This document shows positions 9,206-18,457 of a DNA stretch of 64,000 nt, one piece after another (positions within the stretch are counted from its first letter, which is position 1; each line of letters opens with the position of its first letter). The DNA is taken from assembly GCA_007695035.1 (NCBI GenBank), contig REEO01000050.1, positions 1 to 64,000 of the forward strand. Direction: 5' to 3'. A program made the translations under genes and the position numbers. The DNA comes from Saprospirales bacterium. GTDB taxonomy: Bacteria > Bacteroidota > Bacteroidia > Chitinophagales > Saprospiraceae. The notes under the pieces were generated by a model. The model made no database searches. It saw only the letters and a list, made by a program, of their open reading frames with translations, and had not been told where the DNA came from.

Positions 9206-10135
9206 ATGGGATATTTCGATCAGTATGAATTGAGGCATTTGAGCAAACTCGACCTGCTCGCCAAACAGGTGGTGGAGGGATTTATAATCGGTTTGCACAA
9301 AAGTCCCTTTCACGGTTTTTCAGTGGAATTTGCGGAACACCGGCTTTACAATACAGGCGACAACATCAAGAATGTAGATTGGAAAGTGTACGCCCGTACG
9401 GAAAAACTTTTTCTCAAAAAATACGAGGAGGAAACCAATCTAAGGTGTCAAATCGTGATCGACGCCTCTTCATCCATGCACTATCCCAAATTCAAGGCTG
9501 GCAAAAAATTGGAACTTAGCAAATTTGAGTTTTCGGCTCTCGGTGCCGCTTCCCTGATGAACCTGCTGAAGAAACAACGCGATGCCTTTGGGATAACGCT
9601 TTTTGACGAAACCATTTCTGAACACCTGCGCCCAAAATCAAGCCATACCCATTATAAATTGTTACTTTCGAAACTGGAAAACATTATTAGCAATCCACCA
9701 GTGAACAAAAGCACCTCCGCTGCTGACAGTCTCCACAAAATTGCTGAGAGCATCCACAAAAGGTCAATGGTGGTTATTTTTTCCGATATGTTCGAACGCA
9801 CTGAAGACAATTCGGAATTGTTCAGTGCACTGCAGCACCTCAAGCACAACAAACACGAAGTCGTTCTGGTCCATGTTTTTGACAAAACCACCGAAATGGA
9901 CTTCGACTTTCCCGAAAAGCCCCATATTTTTATAGATATGGAATCAGGCGCCGAAGTCAAGGTCCAACCCTCGGAGGTTAAAGACCAGTACCTGACCCAG
10001 ATGAACGCCTTCAGAAAAAACCTTAAGACCAAATGTCTGCAGTACAAAATGGACATGGTGGAGGCCGATATCAAACAGGGATACAATGAGATTCTTCAAG
10101 CCTACCTGATCAAGCGGAAAAAAATGGCCATATGA
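9206..10135 (+). CDS. DUF58 domain-containing protein
   Basis: A 309-residue soluble protein of the DUF58 family, usually found next to MoxR AAA+ ATPases and von Willebrand A proteins (Bat/aerotolerance-type clusters). Seen: the N-terminal GFSVEFAEHRLYNTGDN segment and WKVYARTEKLFLKKYEEE, both DUF58 hallmarks, then a von Willebrand-like domain with the metal-site sequence DASSSM at 86-91 and VVIFSDMF near 190-197. No MoxR or Bat genes lie next to it, so its usual partners are elsewhere or absent. Confidence 0.92.
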   Translation: MGYFDQYELRHLSKLDLLAKQVVEGFIIGLHKSPFHGFSVEFAEHRLYNTGDNIKNVDWKVYARTEKLFLKKYEEETNLRCQIVIDASSSMHYPKFKAGKKLELSKFEFSALGAASLMNLLKKQRDAFGITLFDETISEHLRPKSSHTHYKLLLSKLENIISNPPVNKSTSAADSLHKIAESIHKRSMVVIFSDMFERTEDNSELFSALQHLKHNKHEVVLVHVFDKTTEMDFDFPEKPHIFIDMESGAEVKVQPSEVKDQYLTQMNAFRKNLKTKCLQYKMDMVEADIKQGYNEILQAYLIKRKKMAI

Positions 10136-10211
10136 TAGTGGTGAGCATTTCTGATCTATTTCCCTGGAAGAGAGAAAGTGCTGTCTATTCTACATTCAAA
10201 AAAAACAGTCC

Positions 10212-10595
10212 ATGAAAAAGGTCAGAGTGGACAAATGGCTTTGGGCTGTCCGGATTTTCAAGTCCCGTTCCCTTGCGACAAAAGCTTGCAAAGAAGGCGC
10301 GGTTAAAATGGGCGATGACAAACTTAAGCCCGCACACCTAATAGAACCCGATAATATTTTGACCGTCAAAAAGAACGACTTCAACCTCCGCATTAAAGTC
10401 CTAAAATTGCTGTCAAAAAGAGTGGGTGCCCCAATCGCCCAATCCTGTTACACGGACCTCACTCCTGAAGAGGAGTACAACAAATACGAGGCCTGGTACA
10501 ACCGGAAAAAACAGAGTGAATTCAGGGAAAAAGGACTCGGAAGGCCCACCAAAAAAGACAGAAGAGAGATTGATAAGTTAAAGAAGTGGCTTTGA
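10212..10595 (+). CDS. S4 domain RNA-binding protein (Hsp15/HslR-like)
   Basis: A 127-residue basic protein. The S4 RNA-binding domain begins at once (VRVDKWLWAVRIFKSRSLAT) and covers about residues 3-60, followed by a Lys/Arg-rich tail ending KKDRREIDKLKKWL. This matches the Hsp15 family, which in E. coli binds stalled 50S subunits carrying nascent chains. The start at 10212 fits the family N-terminus. Confidence 0.9.
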   Translation: MKKVRVDKWLWAVRIFKSRSLATKACKEGAVKMGDDKLKPAHLIEPDNILTVKKNDFNLRIKVLKLLSKRVGAPIAQSCYTDLTPEEEYNKYEAWYNRKKQSEFREKGLGRPTKKDRREIDKLKKWL

Positions 10596-10742
10596 GGAGG
10601 AGAAACGATCTGTTTAGTTCCCTTTTTAAAAAAATCCCCCAGCTCCTCTCGATCTGAAAGAATTATTTCCCTAAATTAGCTGTTAAATGACAGAAGAAAC
10701 AAGAGGAGTTTAATCAGCTTTGACTGGGCGATCAAAAGGCTT

Positions 10743-11588
10743 TTGAGAAGCAAGGTTGATTATATGATTTTAGAGGGCTTTCTATCCGAATTACTCAAAG
10801 TAGATATAAAAATAAAGAATCTTCTGGAGTCAGAGAGCAACAAGTCCGATAAAGACGATCGTCACAATAAATGCGACCTACTCTGCGAGAACGATCGTGG
10901 GGAGTTGAAAATTATAGAGGTACAGTTCCACAGGGAAATGGATTACTTTCAACGCATGCTTTATGCCACGTCGAAAGTAATCACCGAGTACATCGCTGCC
11001 GGAGAGGAATATGCCGAGGTCAAAAGGGTGTATTCAGTTAATATTTTGTACTTTGATTTGGGGCAGGGAGCGGATTATTTATACAAGGGTACAACGGAGT
11101 TCAGAGGGATGAAGGATAAAGATCGGTTGCGCTTGTCCCGATCACAAATTAAAACCTTTGGAAAGGAATATCCCTCCGATTTGTACCCAGAATACTACCT
11201 GATCAAGGTCAACAATTTTGACGATGTGGCAAAAAACTCCCTGGAGGAATGGATTTACTACCTAAAAAAATCCGAGCTTCCGCCAATAACCATAACAGCA
11301 AGGGGACTCGACAAAGTAAATGAACGATTTAAATACGATAAAATGGATGCAACCCAAAAAAAGGAGTACGATCGCTACCTGGAGAGCCTGCAGGCCTCTG
11401 ATAGCGCAATAGAAACAGCCAGGTACGAAGCCATAGAAGAAGGTAGAGAGGAAGCCATTTCTGAAAAGAATATGCAATTCATTGTTAATTCCTACAAAGA
11501 AGGTTTAAAAATTCCAACAATTGCCAAAATTGTTGCTGTATCCGAGGGTGAGGTAAAGAGAATCCTGCAAGACAAAGGATTGCACTAA
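10743..11588 (+). CDS. Rpn-type recombination-promoting nuclease/putative transposase, 5' end damaged
   Basis: A PD-(D/E)XK-nuclease-like protein of the Rpn/YhgA group. The annotated part starts at a TTG and runs 281 residues. It has the core DLLCEN...LKIIEVQ (about 40-60), the conserved segments YATSKVITEYI and NILYFDLGQGADY, and a C-terminal helical tail EAIEEGREEAISEKN. The frame stays open upstream to 10680 and encodes ISFDWAIKRLL, which is the family's normal N-terminus, but there is no ATG in that frame. An ATG at 10687 begins a short frame that would join it only if one base were added near 10704-10707. The likely history is a one-base deletion. Whether the protein is still made is uncertain. 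Confidence 0.8.
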   Translation: MRSKVDYMILEGFLSELLKVDIKIKNLLESESNKSDKDDRHNKCDLLCENDRGELKIIEVQFHREMDYFQRMLYATSKVITEYIAAGEEYAEVKRVYSVNILYFDLGQGADYLYKGTTEFRGMKDKDRLRLSRSQIKTFGKEYPSDLYPEYYLIKVNNFDDVAKNSLEEWIYYLKKSELPPITITARGLDKVNERFKYDKMDATQKKEYDRYLESLQASDSAIETARYEAIEEGREEAISEKNMQFIVNSYKEGLKIPTIAKIVAVSEGEVKRILQDKGLH

Positions 11589-11922
11589 AGCCATTACCTC
11601 AACCGAAGATTAAGTTCCCTTCAATGAAGACCTGTTAAATGCCGGATATTGACCCACAAGATTGGACCTGGGCAACGGACAGCAACCATCATCAATTCCA
11701 GGAATATTGAGACACTTTTTACTACCTGGTATCCAGGCCTCCTCCAAAATTTTTAACTAAATCACCCAATGACCTCCTCTTTTATTTCACCCTTTCCAAT
11801 GTTAATATTTTTTTCAAGCGGCATGAACCAAAGAATAAAGTGGTTCGTTTAATATTAGTGAATAATTAAACGTCAGGTATTCATACATTATCAATAATTT
11901 AAACCGACCTAAAATTTTTACG
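11589..11922. other. Intergenic region without recognised content
   Basis: These 334 bases are AT-rich towards the 3' half. No open frame, convincing terminator or TAnnTTTG box was found. It serves as the upstream region of the lipoprotein/SCO1/cytochrome cluster. Confidence 0.5.
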
Positions 11923-12417
11923 ATGAAAGCAACAAATGGATTACTGTGGATGGCTGTTTTAGCTCTGTTTGGGGTTACACTCACAATGGGTGCATGTGCA
12001 GAAAATGGAGAAAAGACCGAAGAGGAGAAACAGGACCACCTTCTCGATCGGGAGGATGACGTAATGGTTATTCACGATGAAGTGATGCCTCTAAACAACG
12101 ATCTCCGTATTAAAGCAAATGACCTCATGGCGTATTTCGAAGAAAATGTCGAAGATATCGATGAGGAAACGCAGCACGAGATAAGAACCCTGATTGAAAG
12201 ACTTGAAAATGCCAGAGAAGGTATGATGACCTGGATGAGTGACTGGGCTGATACTGACAGGGATGCCATGGATTACGAGGAAGCATTGGAGTATTATGAT
12301 AGAGAGGAAGAGCGCATCAGCGAAGTGGCGGATGCTATGAGGGAAAGCCTGAAAGATGCAGAGGAATTCCTCAAAAAGCACCAAGACAATGGCGATGATG
12401 ATGAGAATGAAAGCTGA
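11923..12417 (+). CDS. Acidic helical lipoprotein upstream of SCO1
   Basis: A 164-residue exported protein. A signal sequence ends in a lipobox-like MGAC with Cys at about residue 24, so it is probably a lipoprotein. The mature part is very acidic and almost entirely helical (VIHDEVMPLNNDLRIKANDL and onward), ending in an Asp/Glu/Asn-rich tail. HDEVMP-type proteins labelled 'viral A-type inclusion' occur beside SCO1 genes in Bacteroidota. Being first in a three-gene run with SCO1 and a cytochrome c suggests a periplasmic role near respiratory copper or heme handling, which is inference from context. Confidence 0.75.
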   Translation: MKATNGLLWMAVLALFGVTLTMGACAENGEKTEEEKQDHLLDREDDVMVIHDEVMPLNNDLRIKANDLMAYFEENVEDIDEETQHEIRTLIERLENAREGMMTWMSDWADTDRDAMDYEEALEYYDREEERISEVADAMRESLKDAEEFLKKHQDNGDDDENES

Positions 12418-12455
12418 TCATTTTACTTAATTAATGAACACTTAAATTTACTTTA

Positions 12456-13070
12456 ATGAACAATATCACCGGACTGCTTCTAGCAGGACTGGTTGGACTT
12501 TTAATGGTGTCATGCGGAAAGGATGAGCAAAGAGAACTACCCATTCTTGGGATACCAAAAATTACAGACGGGGATACGATACCACATCGTATCCCTGATT
12601 TTAAATTTACCAACCAGGACAGCCAAAAAGTCACCAATGAAACTTTTGAAAACGCTATGTATGTCGCGGATTTCTTTTTCACCTCCTGCCCCACGATTTG
12701 TCCAAAGTTGACCCGGTCGATGCTCAAGATTCACGATTATTTTGAAGGCCGCGACGACCTGCTCTTCCTTTCGCATACAATCGATGTGCGCCGGGATAGT
12801 ATTCCCCGCTTAAAACTCTACGCAGAAAACATCGGCGTCACTTCGGACCGCTGGCATTTTGTTACTGGTGATGAAGACGAAATTTATGACATTGCAGAGG
12901 ACTACATGAGTATTGCGCTGGAAGACCCGGACGCTCCCGGAGGATTCGATCACAGTGGCTGGCTCATACTCGTGGACCAAAACCGCCATATCAGGAGTTT
13001 TTGTGACGGAACCGAAGACGAGGATGTGGACCGGCTTATAGAGGATATCAAACTACTCATTGATGAGTAA
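12456..13070 (+). CDS. SCO1/SenC family copper chaperone lipoprotein
   Basis: A 204-residue thioredoxin-fold protein that delivers copper to, or reduces, the CuA site of cytochrome c oxidase. A signal sequence ends in a lipobox with Cys20 (MVSC). The copper-binding CxxxC is C78 and C82 (TSCPTICPK), and the third ligand His sits in FDHSGWLILVD near 168. It lies 38 bases after the preceding lipoprotein gene and overlaps the cytochrome c gene by 8 bases, so the three form an operon. The oxidase genes themselves are not in this window. Confidence 0.94.
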   Translation: MNNITGLLLAGLVGLLMVSCGKDEQRELPILGIPKITDGDTIPHRIPDFKFTNQDSQKVTNETFENAMYVADFFFTSCPTICPKLTRSMLKIHDYFEGRDDLLFLSHTIDVRRDSIPRLKLYAENIGVTSDRWHFVTGDEDEIYDIAEDYMSIALEDPDAPGGFDHSGWLILVDQNRHIRSFCDGTEDEDVDRLIEDIKLLIDE

Positions 13071-13503
13071 ATCGCTCCAATTGAGTGTTGTATTAATGGC
13101 ACTCATTATCGGTGCTTTCACAATCTTTCACTCTTCCTGTGATTTCAACCCACACCGGCATGGTGAGTGGCTGTTCGAAATACACTGCGCCAACTGTCAC
13201 ATGGCGGATGGCACCGGTTTGGGTGAACTGATACCGGATCTTTGGGAATCCCCCTACCTCCAAAAAACAACCATTCACGAGGCCGCATGCCTGATCCGCT
13301 ATGGCATAAAAACACCGGACCCACTCGACCCAGACCTGAAAATATACCCCATGCCTCCAAATTATGAATTGACTGAATCTGAAATCGCCAACATCCTCAA
13401 TTACATCGGCAACAGTTTCGGTAATGAAGGAGGGTATATTAATCCCACCACACTCAAAGAAGTACTTTCAGACTGCCCCAATGCAGAGGACAGACAGTGG
13501 TGA
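13063..13503 (+). CDS. Cytochrome c family protein
   Basis: A 146-residue exported c-type cytochrome. The ATG at 13063 is chosen over the TTG at 13060; either overlaps the SCO1 stop. A signal sequence is followed by a Cys at about 26 (HSSC), which may be a lipobox. Heme is bound through CANCH at 42-46 and the axial Met is probably in YPMPPNYELT. Translational coupling to SCO1 points to electron transfer to a terminal oxidase. Confidence 0.9.
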   Translation: MSKSLQLSVVLMALIIGAFTIFHSSCDFNPHRHGEWLFEIHCANCHMADGTGLGELIPDLWESPYLQKTTIHEAACLIRYGIKTPDPLDPDLKIYPMPPNYELTESEIANILNYIGNSFGNEGGYINPTTLKEVLSDCPNAEDRQW

Positions 13504-13529
13504 CCTCAGAAACCCGGGCTGCTAAAAAA

Positions 13530-14777
13530 TCACACGACATCCAGGGCCTGTTTTAGGTCCCAAATAATATCCTCCGATTTTTCAACCCCGACAGAAAGGC
13601 GGAGCAGAGAATCATCCACACCAATTTCTATAAGGTGGTCTTCATCCACACCCGCGTGAGTCATGGTTTTGGGATGCTCAGCCAAACTCTCCGTACTTCC
13701 CAGGCTCACAGCCAATTTGATCAATTTCAACGAATCCAGAAATTTGAAAGCCTCCTCTTCACCGCCCTTTATACTAAAAGACAACATGGCTCCGGTACCC
13801 GAAAAGTGTCTTTTAAAAATTTCGTACTGTGCACTGTTTTTTTTAATCAATCCCAGATAGTTGACCTTTTTAACTTTTGGATGATCGTTCAAAAATTGGG
13901 CTACCTCAATGGCATTTGTCTGCTGTTGTTCCATCCTAACTTTTAGTGTCTCCAAACTTCGCATAAGGAGCCAACCAGTCCAGGGCCCTGCCATATTCCC
14001 AAGAAATGTCCGCAGGGTTTTTATCCGGGTCATATTCTCCTTATTTCCAAGTACCGCGCCGGCAATAATATCACTGTGACCACCGATGTATTTGGTGGCT
14101 GAATAGACGATCAGGTCTGCTCCTAATTGCAATGGATGTTGCCAAAGTGGTCCCATGTAGGTATTGTCCACGCACAACCTCACCTTTTTGTCCTCAGTGC
14201 TGTATTTCTTTGCGATGGCGGAACACATTTCAAGGTCAATCAAATCGTTAGTCGGATTGGCAGGGGTTTCAGCATAGACCAGTTTAAGCTTGTCCGCCTT
14301 TCCAGATTTTTCCAATTTGGCCAAAATATCTTCTTCAGTATCCCAGGGATGGAAGCCTATAGTTTCCACTCCGATACTCGGTAGAAAATGGCTGATAAAA
14401 TGGCTTGTACCTCCGTAAAGTGGGGAGCTGTGAAGCAACAGGTCACCGGGCTTCAAAAACTCCAGCATGGTGGTCGTAATCGCTGACATCCCGCTTTCAA
14501 ACACAGCGCAATCCTCAGCTTCGTCCCAGAGACAGAGACGGTTTTCCAGTATTTCGAGGTCGGGATTGTTGATTCTGCTGTAAATAAGCCCGAGTTCTTC
14601 GTTTGGCAACAGTTCCCTTTTGCCGTAGGCTACCTCAAAAAAAGCCTTGCCTTCACGGGCGTTTTTAAAAACAAAGGTGGAGGTTTGAAAAATGGGGCAC
14701 TTGATAGCCCCTTCAGATAATTCCGGTTTGTAGCCGTAGGACATCATAAGGCTTTCCGGTTTAAATTTGTGGTCCAT
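13530..14777 (-). CDS. Trans-sulfuration family PLP enzyme (cystathionine gamma-synthase/lyase-like)
   Basis: A 415-residue fold-type I PLP enzyme of the Cys/Met metabolism family. The PLP lysine lies in VYSATKYIGGHSD near 226-238. Other landmarks are the YSRINNPD segment, DNTYMGP, and the C-terminal LAVSLGSTESLAEHP and LLRLSVGVE. The active-site Cys typical of methionine gamma-lyase (in LYGCT-type motifs) is Gly here (PLYGGT), which favours a synthase or cystathionine lyase role; the exact reaction is not decided. It is convergent with the cytochrome c gene, with 26 bases between stop codons. The 243-base upstream region shows no recognisable SAM riboswitch. Confidence 0.9.
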   Translation of the reverse strand: MDHKFKPESLMMSYGYKPELSEGAIKCPIFQTSTFVFKNAREGKAFFEVAYGKRELLPNEELGLIYSRINNPDLEILENRLCLWDEAEDCAVFESGMSAITTTMLEFLKPGDLLLHSSPLYGGTSHFISHFLPSIGVETIGFHPWDTEEDILAKLEKSGKADKLKLVYAETPANPTNDLIDLEMCSAIAKKYSTEDKKVRLCVDNTYMGPLWQHPLQLGADLIVYSATKYIGGHSDIIAGAVLGNKENMTRIKTLRTFLGNMAGPWTGWLLMRSLETLKVRMEQQQTNAIEVAQFLNDHPKVKKVNYLGLIKKNSAQYEIFKRHFSGTGAMLSFSIKGGEEEAFKFLDSLKLIKLAVSLGSTESLAEHPKTMTHAGVDEDHLIEIGVDDSLLRLSVGVEKSEDIIWDLKQALDVV

Positions 14778-15020
14778 AATTATGCTGGTTTTTATGATAT
14801 TCTATGAAAATAATTTACCGGTCTGTTGTTAGTGTAAGGAAAGCATCCCGAAATTTACCCTGATAAAAATTTAAACTGTTACTAACCCAAATGAGTTTTC
14901 TGGGTCTAGATGTGCAGGTGAAATGTGATTTAGAAATATATCCCAAAAAGATATTGACCAATGTGGAAAGATGACTCTCCACTTGCAGAATATTTCACTG
15001 TTATTTAGACACCAATTCGG

Positions 15021-15854
15021 TTAATTTACAATAGGAACCTCAATGGCCTGAAGTACAACCATTTCATCGGATGACCTGTGCAGTGTCACAAATGCGACAA
15101 TGTGGCAATTTTCCGCAACCCACCAACCGTCTTCATCGGGCATTTCAAAGCTGTACTGACGACTGACAGACGGTTCGGACGTAATACTTTGGGTAAGGAC
15201 ATCTCCGAAAACATCAGAGAGTACTGCTCGCATCGTGAAGTTGTGTACATAGTCCTCGATCACACCGTCCTGGCTCAACTGTGCATCGACGATGCCTGAT
15301 TCTGTAAGGTAAACAGTCAGTCGGAGGTCGCCTTCCACTATAGATTTGGCAGCGACATCAATCTCCACCTCCAAATTTCTGCTGTCTTGATCAAAATTGA
15401 CTTCTGCCTCAATCACCAACTCACTGGGCCCGTCTAATTGTTCGGCTACCCGACCCGACCACGAGCCCACATTGGCAATAGCTCTGTACTGTTCTCCGGA
15501 AAACATCTTTCTGTTAATAGAAGCGGCAGGTTTACCGAGGTAAAGACCAAGGAAATTATCTAATTCTTGCGCCTCCTCTGATCGAAAGTCAAATTTGCTA
15601 CTTTCACGCGGAGCTCCCAGAAAATTGGAATGGATAGCCACGATGGCAACATTGTCACCGAATCGGTTTTTGATACTTTGCAGTTCAGATCCACCGGCAG
15701 GGCAATTCGGACAGCTTGCACCGGTGAGTTCCTCGATAAGCACCACGCGGTCAGTGTCGGGTGGAACAAAATCGGGAATAGTGACCTCTTCTTCCTCACA
15801 GGCACTGAAAAAAAGCATGGCAAAAAGTACAAAAATAATCCCTGTTCTATTCAT
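15021..15854 (-). CDS. Omp28-related lipoprotein with thioredoxin-like CxxC
   Basis: A 277-residue exported lipoprotein; the lipobox Cys is at about residue 19 (FFSAC) and is followed by acidic residues. The N-terminal half is thioredoxin-like with the CPNCPAG redox motif near 48-54, and the C-terminal half is beta-rich. Omp28 proteins are surface lipoproteins first described in Porphyromonas gingivalis. It lies 47 bases downstream of the DUF6029-type gene and is probably co-transcribed with it; the two families are regularly neighbours in Bacteroidota. Confidence 0.88.
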   Translation of the reverse strand: MNRTGIIFVLFAMLFFSACEEEEVTIPDFVPPDTDRVVLIEELTGASCPNCPAGGSELQSIKNRFGDNVAIVAIHSNFLGAPRESSKFDFRSEEAQELDNFLGLYLGKPAASINRKMFSGEQYRAIANVGSWSGRVAEQLDGPSELVIEAEVNFDQDSRNLEVEIDVAAKSIVEGDLRLTVYLTESGIVDAQLSQDGVIEDYVHNFTMRAVLSDVFGDVLTQSITSEPSVSRQYSFEMPDEDGWWVAENCHIVAFVTLHRSSDEMVVLQAIEVPIVN

Positions 15855-15901
15855 TATTGATATTTTTTATTCATTCAATTAGCCGATTATGACGTAATTT
15901 T

Positions 15902-17548
15902 CTAGAAATTGGAGATCACGGAAAATCTCATACCACTGAAGGCAGGTTCGAGTCTGCAAATACCACCTGTGCAAACAACCCCTTCCACCTGCTTAATATA
16001 ACTAAGTGAAAATCTGTTTGCCCCGGTAGTATAAACAACCGACATTGTCGGATAAAGCAATTTGTCGGTCATGGTCGGATCAATGTTGTACATGGCAGAA
16101 GCGGAAAAAATCCACCTGGGCGATACACTGTACTCAGCCAGGAAAAACATCCAACTTCCGAAATCTTCATCTGTACTCATGTATTGTGCCTCTAACTTGA
16201 GGGAATTTCTGGGTGTAAAACGGTACAAAAATTCGGCGTAGGGAGTGATGGTATTTACCATGGGTACTCCCGGTTTTCCTTCAAAGAGGTCTTGATCGTA
16301 TTCCTGCCTTTGAATACCGACTGTCGCCACCCACTCGCGTTGGTAGCGGTAACGGACCTCCAACAGCATTTCGCGGTAGAGTAAGTCACCGTCAAGGTTG
16401 GTGATATTGGCGAAATTTCCATTGAAACTCCACTGCCTGCTGGGTGAATACCTAACATCGGCCTGGAATGCATACTCTCCCAGTTCCTGGGTAGCGGGCA
16501 CATATCGACTCGTCAATCGATATGTATTTTGACGACTCATTGGAGGCAGGAAATTGATTTGTCCAAAATTTAGTTCCAATTGTGGGTCGGTTCTGAAGGA
16601 GAAGTTATCCGTTCGCTTGCCCTCCAGGGTTATACCCCAACCGGAGCGGGAATAGGACAAGGACGTGTAAAATACACTTCCACTGCTCTTAATTAAACTG
16701 CCCTGAATCTTTCCTCCCAAGCCATCTGATCGAATAGCAAGCGGGTCAAACATAATTTCAGGGCTTTTGTAAGCTCCCTCCACATACCAGCTAAATGGCC
16801 CGTAGGTCAATGTATTGTAAACTGAAAAAGCATAGGTGTTAAATTTTGGATCCAGGCCATCTCTGTCTTCCGGTGTGTAGAATCTCAAAGTATTGACAAT
16901 GCCATCCATACTGTCGTCGTCAAGGGTTCGCGCCACTACCCCAAATCCGGGTGCAAAAATGGCTGGTCGCTCATCCCCCACCTGAACAAACCCATCCACC
17001 GCCAGTCCCCTGATTACAGAACCGTAGTGAGAAAATTGGCGCTTTTGCTTGCCGGTGAACGCCCGAACTCTCCAATTATCATTCAAATCATAAGCCAACC
17101 GCACTCCTATCAGCGCATTGTCAATCAACAGTGCCCTTTCCTCGTAGGCCCTGAAAATCACTCCGGTGCCAATCTGGTCGTAAATATAGCCGGCCGTAAT
17201 CGTGAGATCATCGATATTCCTACGCACAAACCACCTACCGATTCCGTGATCGTTGTATGAGCCTGTTGGGTTTAATAGCTGGGAGTTGTTAAACATGTCG
17301 AAACGCATACCAAAATCGAACCCCCAGTTGGAGTAGTTAAGAGTTAGCCAGGCATCAGCCCCAAAGAGCTGGTTGTCATATTGAGGTATATCGGCTGCAC
17401 CAATTGCAGAATCGCGCATATAAAAATTGGTATTGGCCTCCAAATTTCCAAATAACCGACCGCCATCGCCTTGAGCTGTAGCCTCAGTATTCCAAATAAA
17501 GGTCAAGCAAAGGACCCCAATCACTGTAATTTTCCTGAGATAATTCAT
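15902..17548 (-). CDS. DUF6029-type outer-membrane protein
   Basis: A 548-residue protein with a signal peptide (about 1-26, ending TEATAQG) and a long beta-strand-rich body of alternating aromatic and polar residues (for example WGFDFGMRFDMFN, FSWYVEGAYKSPE), consistent with a large outer-membrane barrel. It resembles the DUF6029 family found beside Omp28 genes. Its biochemical role is not established. It heads a two-gene minus-strand unit and is divergent from the TlpA-like gene at 17691. Confidence 0.82.
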   Translation of the reverse strand: MNYLRKITVIGVLCLTFIWNTEATAQGDGGRLFGNLEANTNFYMRDSAIGAADIPQYDNQLFGADAWLTLNYSNWGFDFGMRFDMFNNSQLLNPTGSYNDHGIGRWFVRRNIDDLTITAGYIYDQIGTGVIFRAYEERALLIDNALIGVRLAYDLNDNWRVRAFTGKQKRQFSHYGSVIRGLAVDGFVQVGDERPAIFAPGFGVVARTLDDDSMDGIVNTLRFYTPEDRDGLDPKFNTYAFSVYNTLTYGPFSWYVEGAYKSPEIMFDPLAIRSDGLGGKIQGSLIKSSGSVFYTSLSYSRSGWGITLEGKRTDNFSFRTDPQLELNFGQINFLPPMSRQNTYRLTSRYVPATQELGEYAFQADVRYSPSRQWSFNGNFANITNLDGDLLYREMLLEVRYRYQREWVATVGIQRQEYDQDLFEGKPGVPMVNTITPYAEFLYRFTPRNSLKLEAQYMSTDEDFGSWMFFLAEYSVSPRWIFSASAMYNIDPTMTDKLLYPTMSVVYTTGANRFSLSYIKQVEGVVCTGGICRLEPAFSGMRFSVISNF

Positions 17549-17690
17549 TTCCGCCCTTTTCTGTTTCCAAAATCAAGTTTAAAGATAGGTGCTTTGGGGG
17601 AAATTATAGGCAAAGCGATATTTTTTTCGGTAAAAATTTTGGAAATATGGACTAATGGCATAGCTTTACTGCAGTTAAAAAATCAACCTA

Positions 17691-18191
17691 ATGAACTATT
17701 TAAAGTTGTCTCTCGCTGTCATCCTTATAGGCCTCATTTCCAACTCTATGTTTGGACAACGCACCCTACCCGATATTGATGTTCGAACACTTGAAGGTCA
17801 AAATGTAAGTATTAAACAACATGGAGAAAACGAAAAAATCACCTTCGTCACCTTTTGGGCTACCTGGTGCGTTCCCTGCAGAAGGGAACTAGATGCCATT
17901 GCAGACCTGTATCCAGACTGGCAGGAAGAATTTGACATGGAGGTGGTTGCCATTTCCATTGATGACACCCGTGGAATGGCCCGAGTGAGACCCATGGTAG
18001 AGCAAAATGGTTGGGATTTCATCATATATACCGATACCAACCAGGATTTGAAACAGGCCCTCAATTTTCAAACCATACCCCAGAGCTTTTTGGTCGATAG
18101 GAAGGGCAATATCGTGTATTCCCACACAGGTTATTCCCCGGGAGATGAAATTGAGATTGAAGAGAAAATGAGAGAATTGATGGAGCAATGA
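17691..18191 (+). CDS. TlpA-like periplasmic thioredoxin
   Basis: A 166-residue exported thioredoxin-fold protein. A signal peptide (about 1-22, ending MFGQ) is followed by a TlpA/ResA-like domain with WCVPC at 59-63, the conserved TFWATW lead-in, and the cis-Pro loop IPQSFLVD near 143-150. Such proteins reduce disulfides in the periplasm, for example during cytochrome c maturation or oxidase assembly. No direct partner is adjacent. Confidence 0.92.
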   Translation: MNYLKLSLAVILIGLISNSMFGQRTLPDIDVRTLEGQNVSIKQHGENEKITFVTFWATWCVPCRRELDAIADLYPDWQEEFDMEVVAISIDDTRGMARVRPMVEQNGWDFIIYTDTNQDLKQALNFQTIPQSFLVDRKGNIVYSHTGYSPGDEIEIEEKMRELMEQ

Positions 18192-18353
18192 TACTCAGTT
18201 TCGAGTTGCTTTGTGCCCTGCGTAGCCAAAGGGTGAATTGCTTTGCTCTGAGCTTAGCAGAGAAGGGGTGAGTCAGCGAGTTGTTTATAAAAGCGGGAAT
18301 GCTTGGTTTTCGTCTCAACATCCAATTATTTGGGGATGTAAATTTGGAGTATT

Positions 18354-18439
18354 TTTGTGAAAACACATGCCGATTTTAAAGCGCTATTTGCGGTCTCTCC
18401 ATGACCCAGCCTCTTTGTGAAAACGGAATCCGGTTTTAG
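18354..18439. repeat. Two imperfect 26-bp direct repeats 60 bases apart
   Basis: TTTGTGAAAAC occurs at 18354 and 18414, exactly 60 bases apart, each followed by a CCG and TTTTA at the same offsets. The repeats lie between the convergent TlpA-like and ABC-F genes. The rest of the 266-base gap shows no recognisable feature. Confidence 0.5.
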
Positions 18440-18457
18440 GATTACCGGGAAATTCAC

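Noticed and set aside
14778-15020. Upstream region of the trans-sulfuration enzyme examined for a SAM riboswitch
   Set aside because: No set of paired elements resembling a known SAM aptamer was found.
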